A stretch of DNA of 12,245 bases from Chloroflexaceae bacterium (GTDB taxonomy: Bacteria; Chloroflexota; Chloroflexia; Chloroflexales; Chloroflexaceae), in the NCBI GenBank assembly GCA_026417815.1, contig JAOACN010000666.1, forward strand, positions 1-12,245, given 5' to 3'. Below are positions 5,034 to 11,451 of this stretch, piece by piece. The translations under genes and the position numbers were made by a program. Within the stretch, counting starts at the first letter, position 1. Each line of letters starts with the position of its first letter. A model generated the notes under the pieces. That model was not told where the DNA came from and searched no databases. It worked only from the letters and a program-made list of their open reading frames with translations.

Positions 5034-7886
5034 CTACCAGCCGCCAATCAGGGCAAAAGCGGCCCAGTAAAAGGGATGGGGCCGCTCGTTGAGGAGCTGG
5101 CACTGTGCTGCGCGTAACGCGGCCGCCAGGCCATCGCCGGCCATCAGTCGGCTATAGAAATAGTACATCAGTTTGGCGGCTGCCTCGTCGTCTACCATCC
5201 AGAGTCCCACGAGCAGCGCCCGGGCCCCGGCGGCAACAAAGCCGCGTACCATACCGATCAATTCATCTCCGGGCATAAGCGATCCAGCGCCGGACTCGCA
5301 GGCGCTCAGGGTGACGAGGCGGAAACTCAGGTTCAACTCGTAGGCTTCCTGCACCGTCAGCCACCCATCGGCCAGACCGAGTGACGAGAAGAACGGATTA
5401 TCCTGCCGAAACTGGCCATGGCACGCCAGATGCACCACATCCTGTTCCGGCGCGTGCTGGGAGAGGGCCGCGCGAGTTGCTGCATCACCCATAAGCACGG
5501 TTGCTTCTGGGAAGAGTGGCGCGATGGTGTGGATCTCTTCGACAACCAGCGGAATCTGCTGATCAGGAACCCCGAGCAGTAATGCCCTCCGAATGGGGCC
5601 GGCGTGGTCGCGGAGTTGGGCCCGCAGGAGGCTGATGCTGGGTACGATGATAACCTCCTGGCGCTCGATCAGGTAGTGCTGGCCGTCGTAGAGCGCATGA
5701 AACGGCACGTAGTAGAGGCTCCGATGTGGAACGACAATGATCCGTTTCCCAGCAATGCTCGCCTCAAGCGGGCGCATGAGCACATCATAGAGCTTACCGA
5801 GCCAGTGACGCGTATTGGACGTCAGTTGATGCATATAGTCGGCCAATACCCCTGAACCCGCCTTGAGGGCTTCAATCTGAAAGCGCAACTGTTCAATCAG
5901 CTTCGTCACGTCCGGTTCATTGGCCAGATGGCGCACCGCAACCACATTGGAGTTGTCGACGACGAAAGCCAGCAGTTCGGTATCAAGGCTCGCATAGGCG
6001 ATCAGCACGGTTTCCGTACCCAGGTCGCGTTGAATGTCGGCGAGGTTGTCCAATCGCTCGGTGGCGAGCTGCGGTAGCGCGCTGCTGTACGAGCGCTGCC
6101 GCAGCCGTCGCGTCAGTTCGAGCACCTCCAGCTCTCGCTGATGGGCGGCATTCTGCAGGGCGGCAAGTCCCTGGGCGCTGTGCGCGTGGTCGTGTAATCC
6201 GGGGCGGTAGATCTGGTTGTAGATCCAGTTGAGGTCGGCGCGGGCTGCCTCAAGTTGCGCGAACAGCTCGGCCTCCGCCGTATCCCGGGGTCTGGCAACA
6301 CGCAAGTCGCTCATGTGAACGAGATCAACAAGCGCGCGAGAACGGGCACGCTCGATCAGTCCAAGCGCCGCGATGACGTCTGGGGTATGTGGATCTTCCA
6401 GGTAGAGCTGGGCCATCCGGGTGTACGGGATCAGCTTATCGCTCATGAAGCCGAGACGAAACTCTTCCGCTGGAAGGGGGGCGCGCAGATCTTCGATGAT
6501 CGCGATTGCCCGCCCAAAATGGTGGAATGCCTCGGCTCTGGCGCCGTTGACGAACGCCAGTTGGCCCAACGCGGAGTGACAGCGATAGGCAAGTTGGGGC
6601 AGTTCAGGCAGGGTGATCGTATCTAGAATACGCTTGAAGATGGCGCGCGCCTCATGATGCTCACCGAGGCCAACAAGCGCTTCCGCAACCATATAGCTGG
6701 CAAGCAGCAGGCGCCCGCGTATGCCCAGGTGCGCAAAGGTGACCTCAGCAGCCCGCGCTGCGATGAGAGCCGTCGTATAGTCGTGCGAAATGAGGGCCAG
6801 TGAGGCCTGGTGGAGGGCAACAACGGCTATGCCGCCCGGATTCTCTTCCTGCTCAAAGAGTTGCTGAGCTCTGGCCAGGAGGGTATAAGCCGAATCTAGC
6901 GCGCCACGGAGCAGTTGCACCTGGCCAAACGAGGACAGGGCCCGGGCTTCCTCCGCCCGCATACCCAGGCGCGCATAGATTGGCAGAATGCGCTCATAGA
7001 GCTGTGCGGCCTCGTTGAGGAGATTGAGTTCAAGGTAGGCGTCAGCAAGTTCGTGCTCGGCAAGGGCGCTTTCATGGGGCATACCCTGCGCAGCGTAGCG
7101 GTGCCGTGAGCGCTCGAGGTAGCTAAGCGCCTGGGCGTAGTGCCCCTGAAACAACTCCAGGCAACCGAGATTACATTCGGTTGCCGCAAGGAGCAACTCG
7201 AAACCCGCTCGCTCTGCGTGGTCGAGCGCCTCTGTATAGAGCTCGATGGCCTCGCTGAAGCGGTGCTGCTGCGCAAGCACATTGGCGAGTCCGTTATTGA
7301 CCTGGATGAGCAGCCGGGTGGCGCCCAGATCCAGGGCCCGTTCACGCGCGCGCGTGTAAAACGTGATCGCCTCGCGATACTGCTCGCGCCGGAAATAGAG
7401 ATTTCCCAGATTCTGCTCGATCTTGGCTGCCGCCAGCAGGTCGCCCAGTTCGAGGAACGTTGCGTGGGTGGCGCTTCCGGTGGCGAGGGCTTCATCGTAA
7501 CGCCCCAGGATGGCCAGTGCGTGCAGTTTGCTGACCTGGGTCGCCGCCGCGTGAGCCCGGTCGCCGATTTGCAGGAAGCTGGCGGCCGCGGCATCGAGGC
7601 GGGTCAGCGCCTGTTCCATCTCTCCGCTGTCGATCAGGGCCAGCCCGCTTACCCATGCCGCGATTGCCCGCGTCTCTTCATCTGGGCAACTCTCGGCCAG
7701 CTTTGCGAGACCCTGTACGGCCAGGTGCGCGCGTGCGGGATCCTGCGTATCGAATTCATCGTACTGCGCCTTGAGCGCCCAGGCAAGCGCCGACCCGAGC
7801 AACTCAGGATGCTGATCAAGCTGCTGTTCGATCACCTGACCGTCGCTTGCTACAAGCTCCCTTGCGAAGGTGCACGGATCGATCAT
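5034..7886 (-). CDS. TPR-CHAT caspase-like protease
   Basis: This 950-residue soluble protein combines an N-terminal helical repeat array with a C-terminal CHAT (caspase HetF associated with TPRs) cysteine peptidase domain. From about residue 70 to 469 the chain falls into ten units of 40 residues each, with TPR-like patterns such as GNLYFRREQYREAI (161-174) and SEAIELYTEAL (211-221). A helical linker (470-620) leads to CHAT at about 625-950, ending in the family-typical HPFYWAAFALIGGW. The expected dyad is intact: His823 in HLACHG and Cys863 in SACESG. No signal peptide or membrane helix is seen, so it should act in the cytoplasm. Its ATG overlaps the TGA of the anti-sigma-like gene by 4 nt, implying translational coupling, and its own ribosome site is weak. 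CHAT proteases of this form cleave partner proteins on activation of the repeat domain; the adjacent anti-sigma-like protein is the natural candidate substrate (inference). Confidence 0.93.
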   Translation of the reverse strand: MIDPCTFARELVASDGQVIEQQLDQHPELLGSALAWALKAQYDEFDTQDPARAHLAVQGLAKLAESCPDEETRAIAAWVSGLALIDSGEMEQALTRLDAAAASFLQIGDRAHAAATQVSKLHALAILGRYDEALATGSATHATFLELGDLLAAAKIEQNLGNLYFRREQYREAITFYTRARERALDLGATRLLIQVNNGLANVLAQQHRFSEAIELYTEALDHAERAGFELLLAATECNLGCLELFQGHYAQALSYLERSRHRYAAQGMPHESALAEHELADAYLELNLLNEAAQLYERILPIYARLGMRAEEARALSSFGQVQLLRGALDSAYTLLARAQQLFEQEENPGGIAVVALHQASLALISHDYTTALIAARAAEVTFAHLGIRGRLLLASYMVAEALVGLGEHHEARAIFKRILDTITLPELPQLAYRCHSALGQLAFVNGARAEAFHHFGRAIAIIEDLRAPLPAEEFRLGFMSDKLIPYTRMAQLYLEDPHTPDVIAALGLIERARSRALVDLVHMSDLRVARPRDTAEAELFAQLEAARADLNWIYNQIYRPGLHDHAHSAQGLAALQNAAHQRELEVLELTRRLRQRSYSSALPQLATERLDNLADIQRDLGTETVLIAYASLDTELLAFVVDNSNVVAVRHLANEPDVTKLIEQLRFQIEALKAGSGVLADYMHQLTSNTRHWLGKLYDVLMRPLEASIAGKRIIVVPHRSLYYVPFHALYDGQHYLIERQEVIIVPSISLLRAQLRDHAGPIRRALLLGVPDQQIPLVVEEIHTIAPLFPEATVLMGDAATRAALSQHAPEQDVVHLACHGQFRQDNPFFSSLGLADGWLTVQEAYELNLSFRLVTLSACESGAGSLMPGDELIGMVRGFVAAGARALLVGLWMVDDEAAAKLMYYFYSRLMAGDGLAAALRAAQCQLLNERPHPFYWAAFALIGGW

Positions 7887-8470
7887 CGGGTGTACGTCTC
7901 AAGATTTATTTCCACTTCGCCCCGGTTGTCAAACGTTATCAAGAGCTTGTTATGCCCATCAGAGACCGGCGGAAAATCGAAAACCAGGAGTTCATTGATC
8001 GTCGCCGTAACAGTGTCGCTGTCCGACTGCAGGCGCAGCGCCGGCGGTGGTCCGCTGTAGCCCAGGAATTGCCCAGAAATCTGCTGGCGACCCAGGTGGG
8101 TGCGTATGCGCAGATCGAGCTTGCAGCCATCAATGTCAAAGAGGAGTTGACGGGTCGTGTCGGCCACAGAACGCACGCCAGCAAGTGCGGTCTGTCGCAG
8201 GCTATCAAAAAGCAAGGTGGCCAGGAACGCCCCCTGGCGGGGTGGTGGCGCGGACCGCTGGCGCAGCAGACCGTTTATCTTTTTGAGGACCGCTCTGGGA
8301 ACCTCGACATTGACCGTGTCCTGAAGCATCGCAATCAACTGCCTGATACTCTGCAACTCCTTCTGACAGTGCTCGCAGTCTCTCAAATGAGCTGTAAGCC
8401 CAGCCGAGCGCCGCTGGTGACCGGTTACTAGATCGACTAACTCTTCGAATGTTGGATGTTGATCGGACAC
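7883..8470 (-). CDS. Soluble zinc-finger anti-sigma factor-like protein with beta-rich C-terminal domain
   Basis: The protein (about 195 residues) has an N-terminal zinc-binding anti-sigma signature, HLRDCEHC (about residues 28-35, HxxxCxxC), within a short helical domain of the type that sequesters ECF sigma factors in the cytoplasm. No transmembrane segment follows, so it is a soluble regulator. The C-terminal 80-90 residues are rich in alternating hydrophobic positions (LDLRIRTHLG, ELLVFDFPPV, NKLLITF, VEINLE) and probably form a beta-sandwich, resembling carboxypeptidase-regulatory or Ig-like folds; its role is unknown and it might be the CHAT-interacting part. I chose the GTG at 8470 because GGGGG lies 7 nt upstream; a TTG at 8473 adds one residue. 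The gene follows the ECF sigma gene after a 210-nt structured gap and overlaps the CHAT gene by ATGA, matching a sigma, anti-sigma, protease operon. Confidence 0.82.
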   Translation of the reverse strand: MSDQHPTFEELVDLVTGHQRRSAGLTAHLRDCEHCQKELQSIRQLIAMLQDTVNVEVPRAVLKKINGLLRQRSAPPPRQGAFLATLLFDSLRQTALAGVRSVADTTRQLLFDIDGCKLDLRIRTHLGRQQISGQFLGYSGPPPALRLQSDSDTVTATINELLVFDFPPVSDGHNKLLITFDNRGEVEINLETYTR

Positions 8471-8534
8471 CAACTCACCCCCTCTTCTGGCAGTGTCAGC
8501 TACAACCTCTCTAGCGATCCTGCGCGAGTTGTAT

Positions 8535-8624
8535 ACCTGTCGGGCGCGGCGCGGGACGCGCTACCGACATACGAAAACTCGCAGCGCCCACCCGACAGGT
8601 CTGAGCCTGCACAACACATGCAGG
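8535..8624 (-). other. Structured RNA element between sigma and anti-sigma genes
   Basis: In the 210 nt between the two genes, ACCTGTCGGG (8535-8544) pairs perfectly with CCCGACAGGT (8591-8600) across 46 nt that can form a smaller GCGCT/AGCGC helix. A second hairpin, CCTGCA/TGCAGG with a 7-nt loop (8606-8624), sits beside it. Neither is followed by a T run on the minus strand. They could shape stability or attenuation of the operon transcript and so the sigma to anti-sigma ratio. A TTGACA box on the minus strand (8668-8673) lacks a convincing -10 partner at normal spacing. Confidence 0.45.
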
Positions 8625-8680
8625 ATTGCCAAAGTACACCGTTACACGAATACAGCGCCGGGGTGAGTGTCAAAAATACA

Positions 8681-9235
8681 TCAGAGGCCAAGCTCGTCAA
8701 GGATCTGGCGCAACTTGCGAAGACAGCGGGCACGCGTCGGTCCAATACTCCCTTCACTAATACTTAACGCCCTGGCGATCTCACCGTAGGTTGGCGTTGG
8801 AAGGTGACAAAACAACATTCTGAGCAAGTCTGAGCAGCGAGGGTCGAGCATTGCCAGAGCCTGGCGGACAAGGCGCCGTTGCTCAGTAGTGATCACGAGT
8901 AGATCCGGATCCAGGCTCTGTTCCGCCTCGTTATCGAGCAACGCCACCTCGCTCGTGTGGCTTCTGGCGCGTATCGCCCGCAAGCTCTCCCAACGCGCTG
9001 CAGTAACGAGCCACGCGCGAACGCGATCGGGCTGCTCGAGCTGGTCGAGTTTCTCGATCAGAAGCACAAATACGTTTTGGACGACGTCGTCGGCTTGCTC
9101 AAACGAGAGGCCACATCGTAACGGTATGCGGTAAATCAACTGAGCATACCGCTCGACCAGCGTCCGCCAGGCAAGCTCATCACCCTTGCGACAGGCCCTG
9201 ATTAGGAAAGCGTCGTCAGCGGTATCGTACTCCAT
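8681..9235 (-). CDS. ECF-family RNA polymerase sigma factor
   Basis: With the ATG at 9235 the protein has 184 residues, the normal size for a group 4 (extracytoplasmic function) sigma factor that redirects RNA polymerase to a small regulon. Region 2 covers about residues 6-90: DDAFLIRACRKGDELAWRTL, then ADDVVQNVFVLLIEKL (48-63) and the DNA-melting/-10 recognition helix around VRAWLVTAARWESLRAIRAR. A variable linker follows, then region 4 (about 120-178), LDPRCSDLLRMLFCHLPTPT with a helix-turn-helix YGEIARALSISEGSIGPTRA that reads the -35 element. Upstream ATG (9274) and GTG (9307) codons are in frame but would add residues without family resemblance, and AGGG precedes the chosen ATG. It heads the operon with the anti-sigma-like and CHAT genes. 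No upstream ECF promoter on its own strand was convincing. Confidence 0.92.
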   Translation of the reverse strand: MEYDTADDAFLIRACRKGDELAWRTLVERYAQLIYRIPLRCGLSFEQADDVVQNVFVLLIEKLDQLEQPDRVRAWLVTAARWESLRAIRARSHTSEVALLDNEAEQSLDPDLLVITTEQRRLVRQALAMLDPRCSDLLRMLFCHLPTPTYGEIARALSISEGSIGPTRARCLRKLRQILDELGL

Positions 9236-9493
9236 TGGCGCTACCCTAACAGTGAACAACTGGGCACCAGGCATACGGCTGGATCCGAGCTCCCGGCGAC
9301 ACGACACGTCTGTGAGGAAACTGCCTGTCTCGCATCTGTATTTTTCGTATCAGATGCGACACTGTAGTTGTGCACCTGCTACAATTCGATGGAAGCGAGA
9401 CTGACACGCTTTCGGCACATTACTCGCATTCGACTATGATAAAAATTTACTCATCACACGTGACTGGTCTGTGAATTGAGTGTTATCGGTTGT
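9236..9493. promoter_or_regulatory. Divergent regulatory region, with a 9-bp inverted repeat
   Basis: This stretch between the leftward sigma gene and rightward protease gene carries no supported gene. TCGCATCTG (9330-9338) is mirrored by CAGATGCGA (9351-9359) around an AT-rich 12-nt centre, about 95-125 nt upstream of the sigma start, and could be a regulator site or a leader hairpin. TGTAG/CTACA (9363-9367, 9379-9383) is a second short dyad. A TATGAT at 9435-9440 on the plus strand resembles a -10 box but lacks a good -35, so promoter assignments are tentative in both directions. Confidence 0.4.
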
Positions 9494-9589
9494 TGTCACC
9501 CCGAGCCCTTCGGCCGCGCTCAGGGTAAACTCTGCGAGAGGTCTTCCGCATCAGGAACCAGAAGACGCATCACTTCGCTCAGTATGACA
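9494..9589. repeat. MITE-like palindromic intergenic repeat
   Basis: The ends TGTCACCCCGAGC (9494-9506) and GCTCAGTATGACA (9577-9589) are imperfect inverted repeats of each other (10 of 13 positions). Inside are further short arms, GAGC/GCTC around a CCTTCGG stretch and GTCTTC (9541-9546) with GAAGAC (9561-9566). The TGTCA-xx-C-x-GAGC style ends are those of small dispersed intergenic elements seen in many environmental genomes (recalled pattern). No transposase is encoded, so it would be non-autonomous. It lies in the likely leader of the subtilase gene. Confidence 0.55.
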
Positions 9590-9696
9590 GGGCGGGCAGA
9601 GTAGCGGAAAACTAAATTTACAGACTAATGACGAGCAAGCGCAACATCGCTTACTATGCTACCAGCAACATGTTACCACAGTATGGAGCTTCCAGG

Positions 9697-11001
9697 ATGA
9701 GGTCAATGCTGCAACATCTATGCCGTCTGACAGTGATCGCCGTCTTCGTCGCTTCTCTTCTCGGGGCGGCGCCGTCTGCCAATGCAGGAGGCGCCAGTCA
9801 GTACGTCCCGGGCGAGTTGATCGTCAGCCTGACGGACGATGCGGTTCTACCCGCCATCACGGCGACCTTTAACCTCGATCCTGTGCCCCTCGAGAGGTTT
9901 GGGCAGAACCCGATTTATCGGCTGCGCATCCTCAGCAATGAAAAGCCAGACCGGCTGGCAAGAATGATCGCCCGTGATCCTCGCGTCGATTTTGCCGAGC
10001 CAAACTACATTAATAGTGTGCCCAGCGGCACGCAACGCAGCCTGTGGGCCAAGGCCATGGGTGAGGGGGACTACACGGCCCAGTGGGCCGGAACGATGAT
10101 CGGCCTGAGCAATGCGCACCAGGTGACCCGCGGAGCAGGTGTTACTGTCGCCGTCCTCGATACCGGGATCGATCCGGGTCATCCGTTGTTCGCGGGCAGG
10201 CTCGTGCCCGGCTATGATTTCGTTGATCTGGATAACGATCCACGTGAAATCGCCACAGGTGATCCTGGCGCCCTCTATGGTCACGGAACCCATGTGGCCG
10301 GCCTGATTGCCCTGGTGGCGCCCGAAGCCCGGATCATGCCGATCAGGGTGCTCAACGAGTACGGCATGGGCAATGTCTGGGTGCTGGCCCGCGCCCTCGC
10401 CTTCGCCGTTGACCCTGACGGTAACCCGTTGACGAACGATGGTGCCGATGTCATCAATCTGAGTCTCGCCACGCTGCAAAAGACGAAGATGCTTCAGGAG
10501 GTTGTTAGCGCGCTTAACTGCTCGCCTGATGAGGCCGAGGCATTGGCTGCCATTGCCTCGGAAGGGACGGAGAGCAAGAAGAAGTTGAAACTACCCCGCT
10601 GTGATCGTGGGGTGATCGTTGTCGCCGCAGCCGGAAATACCGCCGATGAGACACTGTCGTTTCCCGCCGCTGAGGCAGTCAAGGTGAAGGGCGTGCTCGC
10701 CGTTGCGGCCAGTACCCAGGACGATAGCCTCGCAGCCTTCTCCTCCAGGGGCGGTTGGGTGAAGATTATGGCTCCCGGCGAACAGATTGTCAGTAGTTTG
10801 CCTGGTGGCGCGTATGGCGCCTGGAGTGGCACGTCGATGGCAACACCGCTGGTTGCGGGAAGCGCCGCGCTCGTGCGCGCGATCCAACCGGATCTGAAAG
10901 CTGATCGGATTGTCATTCACCTTATCAGGACGGCTACAAAGATAAGAGGTCCGGCGCCGAACCGGCTTAATGCCGCTGCGGCAGTGCTCAATAGACCCTA
11001 G
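9697..11001 (+). CDS. Secreted subtilisin-like serine protease (peptidase family S8)
   Basis: This 434-residue exported protease has a signal peptide (about 1-30, hydrophobic LTVIAVFVASLLGAAPS, likely cut after ANA), an N-terminal propeptide (about 35-107, from YVPGELIVSL to VDFAEPNY) that normally folds and inhibits the enzyme until self-cleavage, and a complete S8 catalytic domain. The triad is intact: Asp155 in VAVLDTG, His196 in GHGTHVAG and Ser380 in GTSMATP, with oxyanion Asn314 in AAAGN. Between them is a hydrophilic insert flanked by Cys275 and Cys302, which could form a disulfide. There is no C-terminal anchor. I chose the ATG at 9697 because GGAG lies 8 nt upstream (9685-9688) and the signal peptide then starts directly; in-frame ATGs at 9628 and 9670 would only lengthen the leader and lack a good ribosome site. 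It diverges from the sigma/CHAT operon and precedes an SdrD-B-type secreted protein. Confidence 0.94.
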   Translation: MRSMLQHLCRLTVIAVFVASLLGAAPSANAGGASQYVPGELIVSLTDDAVLPAITATFNLDPVPLERFGQNPIYRLRILSNEKPDRLARMIARDPRVDFAEPNYINSVPSGTQRSLWAKAMGEGDYTAQWAGTMIGLSNAHQVTRGAGVTVAVLDTGIDPGHPLFAGRLVPGYDFVDLDNDPREIATGDPGALYGHGTHVAGLIALVAPEARIMPIRVLNEYGMGNVWVLARALAFAVDPDGNPLTNDGADVINLSLATLQKTKMLQEVVSALNCSPDEAEALAAIASEGTESKKKLKLPRCDRGVIVVAAAGNTADETLSFPAAEAVKVKGVLAVAASTQDDSLAAFSSRGGWVKIMAPGEQIVSSLPGGAYGAWSGTSMATPLVAGSAALVRAIQPDLKADRIVIHLIRTATKIRGPAPNRLNAAAAVLNRP

Positions 11002-11225
11002 CACGCTCCTTGCCTTCGAGTGGGTTGGGGGGGCCCACTCGATATCTCACCTGGCGTGGCACAGAGGCTGAACCTGTGCCGGCCACGCCCTGGACATCGT
11101 CCGCAGCTCGTTCCCTGTGCACACAATCATTACCTGCAGCTTTGGGTCGCGCCGTCTGGCACGTACCCTGGCCCGGCTGTGCGCATATTTCGCGAGTTGG
11201 AGGAGGTGTTTTGCAAGCGACGAAC
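11002..11225 (+). other. Gene-free region with two hairpins after the subtilase gene
   Basis: No coding frame here is convincing. A 9-bp hairpin TCGAGTGGG/CCCACTCGA (11016-11024 with 11034-11042, G-rich loop) lies 15 nt after the subtilase stop and may end its transcript, although no T run follows. Next, GGCGTGG (11053-11059) pairs with CCACGCC (11083-11089), and an inner CACAG/CTGTG helix (11060-11064, 11074-11078) extends it with a 4-nt bulge on one side. Confidence 0.4.
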
Positions 11226-11357
11226 GGGTCCGGGAAGTAGCGGTTTGTGAGTACATTCCCGCCCCAATCTTTGCGGGGCGCGAGCAGAAAGGGTAATCAG
11301 AAAGGGGAAGGCGATGAAGTGGAGCGATCACCTGTAAGAAAGCTGATCCGGTTCGCT
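11226..11357 (+). pseudogene. Decayed copy of the leader and first codons of the SdrD-B-type gene
   Basis: This segment aligns with the region from 11362 through the start of the downstream gene. Shared landmarks in the same order: GGTCCGGG (11227-11234 versus 11363-11370), a hairpin with loop AATCT-(T/G)-T (11260-11280 versus 11389-11405), a purine-rich ribosome site, a seven-codon minicistron (11314-11337 versus 11428-11451) and the first codons. Here the frame reads (V)RKLIRFA followed by TGA, where the intact gene reads MRRLILFVA, and the main ATG is replaced by GTA. It is therefore best read as an older partial tandem duplication of the 5' end that is no longer expressed as a protein; its hairpin or minicistron might still work. 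Confidence 0.6.
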
Positions 11358-11427
11358 TGAACGGTCCGGGTAGTTGACGGACATCGCTGCCGCAATCTGT
11401 GCGGCTGTCACCACGAAGGAGAAGGCC

Positions 11428-11451
11428 ATGAAGCGGAGGGGGGACGTATGA
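11428..11451 (+). CDS. Seven-codon leader minicistron overlapping the SdrD-B-type gene start
   Basis: ATG at 11428, with GAAGGAG 6 nt upstream, opens a frame coding MKRRGDV and stopping at TGA 11449-11451. Its stop overlaps the ATG of the next gene in an ATGA (11448-11451), so translation of the minicistron could deliver ribosomes to the main start. The upstream decayed copy holds a minicistron of the same length (MKWSDHL, 11314-11337). A chance origin cannot be ruled out for such a short frame. Confidence 0.45.
   Translation: MKRRGDV
11435..11447 (+). promoter_or_regulatory. Ribosome binding site setting the start of the SdrD-B-type gene
   Basis: GGAGG followed by four more G residues (11435-11443) lies 4 nt from the ATG at 11448, with the GGAGG core 8 nt away. 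It sits inside the seven-codon minicistron, whose own AAGGAG is at 11416-11421. Two stacked ribosome sites in 30 nt favour coupled translation. Confidence 0.55.

Noticed and set aside
7140..8060. A 306-codon rightward frame across the CHAT and anti-sigma gene boundary.
   Set aside because: It overlaps two genes with clear domains on the other strand and resembles no family.
11010..11250. Short overlapping rightward frames after the subtilase gene.
   Set aside because: No family signature, no suitable ribosome site, and two overlapping frames of similar length suggest chance.
11226..11430. The duplicated leader as a c-di-GMP (GEMM) riboswitch, because of the GGTCCGGGTAG-like string.
   Set aside because: The GAAA tetraloop stem, the GCAAAG segment and the receptor helices of that class were not found in order, so the resemblance is too weak.
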